Part shown: positions 55,807 through 63,384 of the stretch, piece after piece
Position numbering within the stretch: the first letter of the stretch is position 1
Layout: each line of letters begins with the position of its first letter
DNA from: Variovorax paradoxus
GTDB lineage: Bacteria > Pseudomonadota > Gammaproteobacteria > Burkholderiales > Burkholderiaceae_C
NCBI RefSeq assembly: GCF_009498455.1
Contig: NZ_CP045644.1
Coordinates: 5,645,001-5,709,000 of the forward strand
Length of the DNA stretch: 64,000 nt
Direction: 5' to 3'
Notes under the pieces: generated by a model
The model's input: only the letters and a program-made list of their open reading frames with translations
What the model was told of the DNA's origin: nothing
Databases searched by the model: none
Translations under genes and position numbers: made by a program

Positions 55807-57027
55807 CTATTCAATCGGCAGTGCGGCGGGGAGTAACAAGATCGTCGTGAATCCCGCCAGCGGTGGGGCCAGCCAGCGGCGCGCCCGCGTCTGCCCGATG
55901 GCACGCACGCGCCGCTGCGCCTCGAGTTCGACCAGCGCGCGCTGCACGGTGCGCTGGCTCGCGCCCAGGGCCAGCGCGAGGGCCGAGGTCGACCAGGCGG
56001 CGCCGTCCGACAGCAGCGCCACCAGCGAGGCCTGGTCGCCGTCGATGGGCGGCGCCAGCACCACGATCGGTCGCGCATCGTGCGGCGTGAGGATGAAGCC
56101 CTGCGGTGTCGCCTCGATGCGCGCCATCGGCTTGACGAGCGCGCGCAGCCGGCCGATCTCGACGCGCAACCGCGCGCGGTGCGTTTCGTCGGGGTCGCGG
56201 GTGCGGAAGGCGTCGGCGATCAGCGCGTCGCGGTCGACATCACCGGGCCAGGCCGCAGCCAGCGCACGCGCCAGCGAGAACAGCACGGGCCGTCGCGCGA
56301 GCGAACGCCAGGTGTCGCCGCCGCCGACACCGCGGCGGCAGGCATCGACGACGAGCGCATCGGATGCAAGCAGCGCCTCGACCTCGTCCAGCCGCAGGGC
56401 CTGTTCGCCGTCCGCGGCGATGCGCCGGGCGGCGGGACGTTCGAGCGCGGCGCGTGCCTCCGCCACCTCGGCCAGCAACGCCGGCACGCGCGCCCGCAGG
56501 GCCGCGTCATGCGCGCGGGTGAGCGCTGCCCGTGCCGTGCCGGTACGCAGCGAGCGCAAGGCGAGTTCCGCCGACGCCAGCTCGGCCACCGCCGCGAGCG
56601 ACGGCGGCAGGCTGTGGCCGTCGAGCAGCGACAGCGCGGCGGCGGCCTCGTCGAGCCGGCCGAGCAGCAGCAGCCGGCGCGCCGCGATGAGCCGCGCCTG
56701 CAGCGCATTGGCCAGATCGTCGCGCGCCTCCAGCGTGACGGCCGCCGCGATCAGCGCGCGCGGCGAACCGCCCAGGTCGCGCATCGCGAGCGCCACCTCG
56801 GCCTCGGCCACGATGCAACGCGCGCGCGCCAACTCTTCATGCGCCCCGAAGCCGCGCGCCGCGTGCCGCAGCAACTCGCGTGCACGCGGATGCTCGCCCA
56901 GCTGGGCCATGGCGATGCCGCGCAGCGCGAGCGCCGGCGGGTCGTCGCGCAGGGCCACGCGCTTGAGGGCACCCAGCGCGTCGCCGGCAGCGAGCGCACG
57001 CGCGGAGGCGGCAATGAGGGAATCCAT
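55807..57027 (-). CDS. Transcriptional regulator with helical N-terminus and two C-terminal winged-helix motifs
   Basis: 406 residues. The first 200 or so are Ala/Leu/Arg-rich helical repeats resembling TPRs (GIAMAQLGEHPRARELLRHA). Residues about 245-320 resemble an OmpR/SARP-type winged helix (RARLRVEIGRLRALVKPM ending in TPQGFILTP). A second helix-turn-helix follows (TSALALALGASQRTVQRALV). No sensor domain is recognised. It probably controls the beta-propeller and DUF899 genes downstream. Confidence 0.75.
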   Translation of the reverse strand: MDSLIAASARALAAGDALGALKRVALRDDPPALALRGIAMAQLGEHPRARELLRHAARGFGAHEELARARCIVAEAEVALAMRDLGGSPRALIAAAVTLEARDDLANALQARLIAARRLLLLGRLDEAAAALSLLDGHSLPPSLAAVAELASAELALRSLRTGTARAALTRAHDAALRARVPALLAEVAEARAALERPAARRIAADGEQALRLDEVEALLASDALVVDACRRGVGGGDTWRSLARRPVLFSLARALAAAWPGDVDRDALIADAFRTRDPDETHRARLRVEIGRLRALVKPMARIEATPQGFILTPHDARPIVVLAPPIDGDQASLVALLSDGAAWSTSALALALGASQRTVQRALVELEAQRRVRAIGQTRARRWLAPPLAGFTTILLLPAALPIE

Positions 57028-57117
57028 GGGGCGACAGGCTACAACACCGCCGGTGCGCCCGGCATCGGTCGCCCTTCGCCTACAGACAGCCGCCGTGCGA
57101 GCGGACATGGTGGGGTC

Positions 57118-57324
57118 ATGACACATCCGATCGAACTCATCATCGACGAGCCGGCTCCCGGATCCTTTGTCTGGCGGCTGCTCGAAACCGACACCGACGG
57201 TGCGCACCCCACCGTCCTTCGCTGCGCCTTCGACCCGGTCGAGAGCTACGAGCTCGCACTGGCCTCGGGACAGCGCGCCCTGCACAGCGAGATGCGCACG
57301 CACACTACAACGCAAGGCCACTGA
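57118..57324 (+). CDS. Small protein of unknown function
   Basis: 68 residues beginning MTHPIELIIDEPAPGSFVW and containing RLLETDTDGAHPTVLRCAFDPVES. No membrane segment or known motif. It is divergent from the two-HTH regulator (90 bases between starts), a place often held by a target of the regulator. Coding evidence is moderate. Confidence 0.6.
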   Translation: MTHPIELIIDEPAPGSFVWRLLETDTDGAHPTVLRCAFDPVESYELALASGQRALHSEMRTHTTTQGH

Positions 57325-57325
57325 G

Positions 57326-57343
57326 CGTCAGCATGCGCTGACG
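57326..57343. promoter_or_regulatory. Perfect 18-base palindrome after the small gene
   Basis: CGTCAGC-ATGC-GCTGACG begins two bases after the stop at 57324. It could be an RNA hairpin ending the small gene (no T-run) or an operator for the next gene, whose start is 120 bases downstream. Confidence 0.5.
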
Positions 57344-57462
57344 GCGGCTTCGCGAGGCGTCCTACCGCCCGGGCGCCATCGCTTCCTAGGATGGCTTTCG
57401 GGCGCCGGCTCTCTTGCGCTTGTTGCAACGAGACAACCGCCGGCGTCTTCAAGGAGATGACC

Positions 57463-57900
57463 ATGCAAAGAAAGCTCATGTGGATGTGCGCCGCCGCCGT
57501 GTCCTGTGTCACGGCTGTCTCTGTGCAGGCGCAAGTGAACACGCCGCCCCCTGCCCCCGTCGATCCGGCGGTGGCCGAGTTCAAGGCAGCCCGCGACAAG
57601 ATCTCGGCCGACTACAAGGCAGACCGCGCCGCGTGCGATGCCATGAAAGACAACGCCAAGGACGTCTGCGTGGAGGAAGCCAAGGGCAAGGAAAAAATCG
57701 CCAAGGCCGAACTCGATCAGAAGATGAAGCCCAGCGACGGCAATGCCCGCAAGGTGGCCGAAGCCAAGGTCGAAGTGGCCTACAGCGTCGCCAAGGAAAA
57801 ATGCGACGACCAGAAGGGCGAAGCCAAGTCGACGTGCGTGAAGCAAGCCAAGGCCGACGAAAGCAAGGGCATGGCCGAAGTCAAGGCGATGAAGAAGTAA
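57463..57900 (+). CDS. Periplasmic, highly charged helical protein
   Basis: 145 residues. Signal peptide MQRKLMWMCAAAVSCVTAV ends at VQA before QVNTPPP. The mature part is Lys/Ala/Glu/Asp-rich and predicted helical, TolA-like in composition, with cysteines at regular intervals (ACDAMKDNAKDVCVEEAKG; KCDDQKGEAKSTCVKQAK) that form two similar repeats. AAGGAG lies seven bases before the ATG at 57463. Function unknown; probably an envelope or metal-binding protein. Confidence 0.8.
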   Translation: MQRKLMWMCAAAVSCVTAVSVQAQVNTPPPAPVDPAVAEFKAARDKISADYKADRAACDAMKDNAKDVCVEEAKGKEKIAKAELDQKMKPSDGNARKVAEAKVEVAYSVAKEKCDDQKGEAKSTCVKQAKADESKGMAEVKAMKK

Positions 57901-57959
57901 CCCACCGGGCCGGCCGCCCTTCCCGTGGGTCTTGACGGGGGTGGTCGCATACTCGACAG

Positions 57960-58493
57960 ATGCCCTCCTCCCCCACGCGTCCACGGGTCTACCTCGCGGG
58001 CCCCGACGTGTTCCGGCCCGACGCCGCGCAGTACTTCGCCGCGCTGGCACTGGCCTGCGACGCCCTCGGCATGACGGCCGTGCCACCGTTCGACGGCAAG
58101 GAGGCCGGCCCCGACCCGGCGCGCCGGATCTACGAAGAGAACATGAAACTGCTGCGGTCGGCGGACGGCGTCATTGCCAACCTCGCGCCGTTCCGCGGCC
58201 TGGAGCCGGACTCGGGCACGGTGTTCGAGGTCGGCGTGGCCATCGCCCTGGGCCTTCCGGTGGCCGCCTACGGCATCCCGCCGGGCACCTATGCGCAACG
58301 CGCCGGCACCGCGGGCCTCGTCGGCCGCGATCCGGATGGCTCCTTACGCGATCCCGAGGGCACGCTGATCGAAGATTTCGGGCTGCCACTGAACCTCATG
58401 CTCGCCTGCTCGGTCCGCTGTTCGGACCTGGCGACCGACGCGTTGCGAGTGCTGGCCGAGGTGTGGGGGTCTGCCCCCGCCAAGCGGCAGTGA
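57960..58493 (+). CDS. Nucleoside 2-deoxyribosyltransferase
   Basis: 177 residues. Exchanges bases between deoxyribonucleosides or hydrolyses deoxynucleotides. Family motifs are VYLAGPDVF (10-18), the aspartate loop LLRSADGVIANL and DSGTVFEVGVAIA with the catalytic Glu90. It ends before a hairpin terminator. Cytosolic nucleotide salvage or pool cleaning. Confidence 0.88.
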   Translation: MPSSPTRPRVYLAGPDVFRPDAAQYFAALALACDALGMTAVPPFDGKEAGPDPARRIYEENMKLLRSADGVIANLAPFRGLEPDSGTVFEVGVAIALGLPVAAYGIPPGTYAQRAGTAGLVGRDPDGSLRDPEGTLIEDFGLPLNLMLACSVRCSDLATDALRVLAEVWGSAPAKRQ

Positions 58494-58499
58494 GCCAAA

Positions 58500-58521
58500 A
58501 TTCGTGACATAAGTCACGAAT
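58500..58521. promoter_or_regulatory. Crp/Fnr-like dyad upstream of the small-ORF pair
   Basis: ATTCGTGAC-ATAA-GTCACGAAT is a perfect 9+4+9 dyad and fits the TGA-N6-TCA layout of Crp/Fnr-family sites. It lies between the deoxyribosyltransferase stop and its terminator, about 100 bases before the next start. Confidence 0.45.
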
Positions 58522-58535
58522 AGAAGGCCAGACAT

Positions 58536-58558
58536 CCCCAATTTTGGGGAGTTTTTCT
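58536..58558 (+). terminator. Intrinsic terminator of the deoxyribosyltransferase gene
   Basis: CCCCA-ATTT-TGGGG stem-loop followed after two bases by T5 and CTTC. 43 bases after the stop. Confidence 0.7.
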
Positions 58559-58587
58559 TCAAAAGTAATCCTTTAAGCCTCTTTTCA

Positions 58588-58604
58588 CGTTGGACATTCC
58601 AACG
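58588..58604 (+). promoter_or_regulatory. Hairpin just upstream of a ribosome binding site
   Basis: CGTTGGA-CAT-TCCAACG is a perfect 7-bp stem nine bases before AGGAGG (58614-58619), the ribosome site of the gene at 58624. It could stabilise the leader or control access to the site. Confidence 0.5.
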
Positions 58605-58623
58605 CCCCAAAAAGGAGGCCAAG

Positions 58624-58899
58624 ATGCCCCCCTCAGACCAACAAGCAGTTTTCGAAGCGGCGGGCCGCCTGGGTTCCATGGAAGTCCTGACCACGCAGAT
58701 CAGCGCCATCGTCTCGATGCTGCGTGCCCTGTACGCCGCGCACCCCGAGCCGGCGAAGGTCCGCTTCCACTTCGACCGGCTGATCGGCCAGTTGATGACC
58801 AGCCCCTACCTCAGCCACGACCCGGACCACGCGTTGATCCTTCAAGACACGGCCGCGACGCTGGTCCGGCCTCCGATCGAATCCGACACTTCGCGCTGA
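58624..58899 (+). CDS. Small protein of unknown function
   Basis: 91 residues, helical, no signal peptide or membrane segment. It begins MPPSDQQAVFEAAGRLG and contains HPEPAKVRFHFDRLIGQLM. A perfect AGGAGG site precedes the ATG by a few bases, so it should be well translated. No family recognised. It leads a two-gene unit with 58929-59150. Confidence 0.72.
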   Translation: MPPSDQQAVFEAAGRLGSMEVLTTQISAIVSMLRALYAAHPEPAKVRFHFDRLIGQLMTSPYLSHDPDHALILQDTAATLVRPPIESDTSR

Positions 58900-58928
58900 G
58901 CATCGGATGCACTCCAGGAGACTCTGAA

Positions 58929-59150
58929 ATGAGCTTTGAAAAAATCAGGCTTCGCTTCGGCCGAACATTCCATCGCGGGGATCGCGTCATCAGCGAAGGC
59001 CGCCCGGGCACGATCACTGGAGCGACCTATCCGCATGTGCGCGTGCGCTTCGACGGGCGGCAGATTGCCGTGCCTTGCGATCCTTGCGAATTGCATGTGG
59101 GCACAGCGCCGATCGCGACGCTGTCCGCGCTGGTACCGCAGCCGTCCTGA
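58929..59150 (+). CDS. Small KOW/SH3-like protein
   Basis: 73 residues. HRGDRVISEGRPGTITGATYPHVRV looks like a small beta-barrel of the KOW or SH3 type (turn glycines and alternating hydrophobics), seen in RNA- or protein-binding folds. An AGGAG site lies 12 bases upstream. Start spacing of 29 bases after the previous small gene suggests co-transcription. Function unknown. Confidence 0.68.
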   Translation: MSFEKIRLRFGRTFHRGDRVISEGRPGTITGATYPHVRVRFDGRQIAVPCDPCELHVGTAPIATLSALVPQPS

Positions 59151-59200
59151 AGACATCGCCTCGCCTTTTTGGCGGGAGTGACGTGCGTTGCGAGCAGACG

Positions 59201-59225
59201 CAAAAAAGCCCCGACTGGCGGGGCT
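59201..59225 (-). terminator. Intrinsic terminator of tRNA-Ser
   Basis: AGCCCCG and CGGGGCT pair around a five-base loop. On the minus strand T6 follows. A second perfect hairpin, TGATCACT-GCAA-AGTGATCA (59239-59258), lies between it and the tRNA. Confidence 0.85.
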
Positions 59226-59270
59226 CTTAAGGGCTGTTTGATCACTGCAAAGTGATCAGGAAGCCAATCC

Positions 59271-59363
59271 TGGCGGAACCGGAGGGATTCGAACCCTCGA
59301 TGAGGCTCTACACCCCATACTCCCTTAGCAGGGGAGCACCTTCGGCCACTCGGTCACAGTTCC
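59271..59363 (-). tRNA. tRNA-Ser (anticodon GCU)
   Basis: Class II tRNA on the minus strand. Acceptor GGAACTG pairs with CGGTTCC; anticodon stem CTCCC/GGGAG surrounds loop CTGCTAA (anticodon GCT); a long variable arm and GGTTCGAATCC T-arm follow. CCA is encoded (59271-59273). It begins 27 bases after the lysC stop, so it may be read together with lysC. Confidence 0.96.
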
Positions 59364-59390
59364 TGAAAGCAACCGCAATTATGCCATTAC

Positions 59391-60659
59391 TTAAGCGGTC
59401 GGTTGGTCGAGATCGAACGCTTTATGCAGCGCGCGCACGGCCAATTCCATATATTTTTCATCGATCACGACCGAGGTCTTGATTTCGCTCGTCGAGATCA
59501 TCTGGATGTTGATGCCCTCTTCGCTCAACACACGGAACATCTTGCTGGCCACACCCACGTGGCTGCGCATGCCGATGCCCACGATGCTGACCTTGCAGAT
59601 CTTGGTGTCGCCCACGATTTCGGTGGCGCCCAACGAAGGCATCACCTTCGACTCGAGCAGCTCGACCGTGCGCGCGAACTCGTTGCGATGCACCGTGAAG
59701 CTGAAGTCGGTCTTGCCGTCCTTGCTGAGGTTCTGGATGATCACATCGACCTCGATGTTGGCGTCTGCCACGGCACCGAGGATGTGATACGCGATGCCCG
59801 GCTTGTCGGGCACACCGAGCACCGAGATCTTGGCTTCGTCGCGATTGAATGCGATGCCGGATACGACGGCTTGTTCCATGTTTTCGTCTTCCTCGAAAGT
59901 GATCAGCGTGCCGGACTTGGCCTCTTCATTGATGTCGATGTCCCACGGCGTGAAGCTCGAAAGCACGCGCAGCGGCACCTTGTACTTGCCGGCAAATTCC
60001 ACCGAGCGGATTTGCAGCACCTTGGAGCCGAGGCTGGCCATCTCGAGCATCTCTTCGAAGCTCACGGTGGTCAGGCGGCGCGCATCGGGCTCGACGCGCG
60101 GGTCGGTGGTGTAGACGCCATCGACGTCGGTGAAGATCAGGCACTCGCTGGCCTTCATGGCCGCTGCGATGGCCACGGCCGAGGTGTCGCTGCCGCCACG
60201 GCCGAGCGTGGTGATGTTGCCCTCGTCGTCCACGCCCTGAAAGCCGGTGATGACCACGACGCGGCCGGCCTCAAGGTCGGCGCGCACCTTGGCGTCGTCG
60301 ATGCTCTCGATGCGGGCCTTGGTGTACGAGTTGTCGGTGCGCACCGACACCTGCCAGCCCGCGTAGCTCACCGATTCCACGCCCTCGGCCTGCAGCGCCA
60401 TCGCCAGCAGCGCCGACGAGGCCTGTTCGCCGGTGGAGGCGAGCATGTCGAGTTCGCGGTGATAGGCCACGCCGGGTTTGCCCGGTGAGAGCTCCTTGGC
60501 AAGACCGAGCAGGCGGTTGGTTTCGCCGCTCATGGCGCTGGGCACCACGATCATCTGGTGGCCCGCACGCGCCCATTTGGCGACGCGCTTGGCGACGTTG
60601 CGGATGCGCTCGGTCGAGCCCATCGACGTGCCGCCATATTTGTGAACGATCAATGCCAT
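59391..60659 (-). CDS. lysC: Aspartate kinase
   Basis: First enzyme of the aspartate pathway to lysine, threonine and methionine. 422 residues from MALIVHKYGGTSMGS, with the KYGGTS nucleotide loop at 7-12. The kinase domain includes GRGGSDTSAVAIAAA and the substrate region near FTDVDGVYTTDPR. Two C-terminal ACT domains (about 265-422) should bind allosteric amino acids. The start at 60659 removes a non-conserved extension. It is followed by tRNA-Ser. Confidence 0.97.
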   Translation of the reverse strand: MALIVHKYGGTSMGSTERIRNVAKRVAKWARAGHQMIVVPSAMSGETNRLLGLAKELSPGKPGVAYHRELDMLASTGEQASSALLAMALQAEGVESVSYAGWQVSVRTDNSYTKARIESIDDAKVRADLEAGRVVVITGFQGVDDEGNITTLGRGGSDTSAVAIAAAMKASECLIFTDVDGVYTTDPRVEPDARRLTTVSFEEMLEMASLGSKVLQIRSVEFAGKYKVPLRVLSSFTPWDIDINEEAKSGTLITFEEDENMEQAVVSGIAFNRDEAKISVLGVPDKPGIAYHILGAVADANIEVDVIIQNLSKDGKTDFSFTVHRNEFARTVELLESKVMPSLGATEIVGDTKICKVSIVGIGMRSHVGVASKMFRVLSEEGINIQMISTSEIKTSVVIDEKYMELAVRALHKAFDLDQPTA

Positions 60660-60714
60660 GGATGAAATCAGAGAAAGATAAAGGGCCGCTTGGACAGCGG
60701 CGCCCTGCAAGCCG

Positions 60715-61692
60715 TCAGAGCGAAGTCTTCAGCGAGGGCGGGGCATTGTACCAATGCAGCTGGTCGCCCCTTCGCTCGACAAAGCCTGCGCCCACCTTGA
60801 GGTGGATGCGGTGGCCGCGCGTGGTGCAGGCACGGACCTGGCCCAGCAGTTGGTCGAGCTGCGCCGCGCTCGGTGCGCAGCCATGCGACCGCATCAGCCA
60901 GTGGCGCAGCACGTTGGCCTGCCGCGCGCGGGACAGCGACTGCAGCGGCCGGATCTGCGGCGGCTCGCCCACGATGGCGAGGTCTTGCGCCGCCAGTTCG
61001 CCCAGCAGTTGCTGCGCTTGCGCCGCGTGGCCGATGCTGCGCGCGAAAGTGGCACGGAACTGTGGAAAAGCCTCTGCTAATGCGGGAAGCAGCACGGCGC
61101 GAATGCGATTGCGGGTGTAGCGCGCATCGGCATTGCTCGGGTCTTCGATCCACGGCAGCTGCTGGTGCGCAAGCCAGCCTCGGATGTCGGCCGCCGGCAC
61201 TGTGAGCAGCGGTCGGTGGATGTTCAATCCGTCGCGCACGGCATGCACGGGCATGGCAGCCAGGCCCGGCAGGCCGGCGCCGCGGGACAACGCCAGCAGC
61301 AGCGTTTCGATCTGGTCATCGGCATGGTGCCCCAGCGCGATGGACGACACGGCAGGCCGCGCCCCATCAGCTTGCGCCATGGCTGCATAGGCTTGGTAGC
61401 GTGCGCGTCGCGCCGCATCCTCAGGACTGTCGCCTGAGGCATGCCGCGCGTCGACCCGGTGCGTCACCAACGGCACACCGAGTCGTTCACAGACCTGCGC
61501 GCATTGCCGCTCGAAGTCGTCGGCCGCGGCCTGCAGGCCGTGGTGCACGTGAAAGGCGATCACCTGCCCCGGCCAACGCGCCGCGCAGGCTGCGAGCAAG
61601 GCGGTCGAATCTGCACCGCCGCTGAAGCCGACGGCCAGCGGCAGGCAGGCCGGTTCGAACGCGGCCATGGCGCGTTCGAAGGCTTCGCTCAT
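60715..61692 (-). CDS. tilS: tRNA(Ile)-lysidine synthetase
   Basis: Modifies C34 of tRNA-Ile(CAU) to lysidine so that AUA is read. 325 residues. The PP-loop SGGADST is at 24-30; GHHADDQIETLLL and the segment GLAAMPV follow as usual. The C-terminal part is shorter than in enterobacterial TilS, and only part of the usual C-terminal domains is visible. Between accA and lysC on the same strand. Confidence 0.93.
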   Translation of the reverse strand: MSEAFERAMAAFEPACLPLAVGFSGGADSTALLAACAARWPGQVIAFHVHHGLQAAADDFERQCAQVCERLGVPLVTHRVDARHASGDSPEDAARRARYQAYAAMAQADGARPAVSSIALGHHADDQIETLLLALSRGAGLPGLAAMPVHAVRDGLNIHRPLLTVPAADIRGWLAHQQLPWIEDPSNADARYTRNRIRAVLLPALAEAFPQFRATFARSIGHAAQAQQLLGELAAQDLAIVGEPPQIRPLQSLSRARQANVLRHWLMRSHGCAPSAAQLDQLLGQVRACTTRGHRIHLKVGAGFVERRGDQLHWYNAPPSLKTSL

Positions 61693-61713
61693 GATCGAAA
61701 AAGGAAAAGCCGC

Positions 61714-62694
61714 TCAGCGGCTGATGTCGGCCTTGGTGTCGTTGAACCGGCCATAGCTCTGCAGGCGCTCGTAGCGGCGGTCCAGCAGTTCCTTCGTCTT
61801 CAGGTCGCTGACCTGGCGGAAGGCGTCGTTGAGCGCGCGCTTGAGGAACGCGGCCATCTGGCGATGGTCGCGGTGCGCGCCGCCGACGGGTTCGTTGACG
61901 ATCTTGTCGACCAGGCCCAGCGCCTTCAGGCGGTGTGCCGTGATGCCCAGTGCATCCGCGGCTTCCTGCGCCTTGTCGCTGGTCTTCCAGAGAATGGACG
62001 CGCAGCCTTCGGGGCTGATCACGGAGTAGATCGAGTACTGCAACATCACGAGCTGGTCGCCGACCGAAATGGCCAGCGCGCCGCCCGAACCGCCTTCACC
62101 GATGATGGTGACGATGATGGGTACCTCGAGCTGCGCCATCTCGAAGATGTTGCGGCCGATGGCTTCCGACTGACCGCGCTCTTCCGCGTCGATGCCGGGG
62201 TAGGCACCGGGCGTGTCCACGAAGGTGAACACCGGCAGCTTGAATTTTTCGGCCGTCTTCATGAGGCGCAGCGCCTTGCGGTAGCCCTCGGGCTTGCTCA
62301 TGCCGAAGTTGCGCGCGGTGCGCTCCTTCGTGTCGCGGCCCTTCTGGTGACCCAGCACCATGCAGGGCACGCCGTTGAAGCGCGCCAAGCCACCGACGAT
62401 CGACAGGTCGTCCGAGAAATGACGGTCACCATGCAGCTCGACGAAGTCAGTGAAGATTTCGTTGACGTAGTCGAGCGTGTACGGGCGTTCCGGATGCCGC
62501 GCGATCTTGGTGATCTGCCAGGGCGTCAGGTCGCTGTAGATGTCCTTGGTGAGCTGCTGGCTTTTCTTGCCAAGCTGATCGATTTCTTCCGAGATGTCGA
62601 CCGCCGATTCGGTCTGTACATAGCGCAGTTCTTCGATTTTTGTTTCGAGTTCAGCAATGGGCTGCTCGAAGTCGAGGAAGGTTCGTTTCGCCAA
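61714..62694 (-). CDS. accA: Acetyl-CoA carboxylase carboxyltransferase subunit alpha
   Basis: 326 residues. With AccD it transfers carboxyl from biotin to acetyl-CoA, first step of fatty acid synthesis. The N-terminal helix ([18 protein letters not shown]) and the crotonase-like core are typical: [33 protein letters not shown] and [14 protein letters not shown]. It starts 18 bases after the glycosylase stop. Confidence 0.97.
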   Translation of the reverse strand: MAKRTFLDFEQPIAELETKIEELRYVQTESAVDISEEIDQLGKKSQQLTKDIYSDLTPWQITKIARHPERPYTLDYVNEIFTDFVELHGDRHFSDDLSIVGGLARFNGVPCMVLGHQKGRDTKERTARNFGMSKPEGYRKALRLMKTAEKFKLPVFTFVDTPGAYPGIDAEERGQSEAIGRNIFEMAQLEVPIIVTIIGEGGSGGALAISVGDQLVMLQYSIYSVISPEGCASILWKTSDKAQEAADALGITAHRLKALGLVDKIVNEPVGGAHRDHRQMAAFLKRALNDAFRQVSDLKTKELLDRRYERLQSYGRFNDTKADISR

Positions 62695-62712
62695 CGTCTT
62701 CTCCTGTTTTGT

Positions 62713-63384
62713 TCAATATGCGACCGGCACGGGGTCCAGCGATCGCCAAATATACCAAGTCGCCACGCTGCAATACGGCGCCCAGGCCACGGCGACGTCA
62801 CGGGCATCGCTGCGGCTGACCGGGTCGCCCGAAAAATAATTCACGCTGATGCCATTGAGCAGGCCCTGGTCGTCGACCGGCAGCACGTTCGGGCGCATCA
62901 GGTGGAAGATGAGGAACATCTCGGCAGTCCAGCGGCTGATGCCGCGGATGGCCACGAGTTCTTCGATGATGAGCTCGTCCGACATGTCTTGCCAGCGGTC
63001 GACATGCACGGTGCCCGAATCGAAATTCAGGGCCAGGTCGACCAGGTACTCGATCTTGCGCGCCGACAGCCCGGCGCCGCGCATGTCGTCGACCTTGAGC
63101 TTGAGCACGTTGGCCGGCGTCAGCTTGCGCGGCAGCGTGGCGAACTTGTCCCAGGTCGTCTGCGCGGCCTTCACCGAGATCTGCTGGCCCACGATGCTGC
63201 GCGCCAGCGTGGTGAAGGCGTCGCCGCGCGACTCGAGGCAGGCCTCGCCGAACTTCGGAATGAGCCGCTTCATCACGCGGTCTTTCTTGGCCAGGTGCTT
63301 GCAGGCTTCCTCCCAATAGTCCGGCGTGTAGATGCGCACGCTGGTCTGCTGGGTTGCGGGTACGGGGTTGGTCGTTCCGTTCAC
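62713..63384 (-). CDS. DNA-3-methyladenine glycosylase (AlkA/HhH-GPD family)
   Basis: 223 residues. Removes alkylated bases. The helix-hairpin-helix [18 protein letters not shown] (about 143-160) is followed by [14 protein letters not shown] with the catalytic aspartate at 171 or 172. Family core [12 protein letters not shown] is at 63-74. The start overlaps the cysS stop by ATGA. Lacks the extra N-terminal domain of E. coli AlkA, so it belongs to the short form. Confidence 0.92.
   Translation of the reverse strand: MNGTTNPVPATQQTSVRIYTPDYWEEACKHLAKKDRVMKRLIPKFGEACLESRGDAFTTLARSIVGQQISVKAAQTTWDKFATLPRKLTPANVLKLKVDDMRGAGLSARKIEYLVDLALNFDSGTVHVDRWQDMSDELIIEELVAIRGISRWTAEMFLIFHLMRPNVLPVDDQGLLNGISVNYFSGDPVSRSDARDVAVAWAPYCSVATWYIWRSLDPVPVAY

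Noticed and set aside
59391..60710. Lysine riboswitch before lysC
   Set aside because: The 56-base gap to tilS is too short and shows no lysine-riboswitch features.
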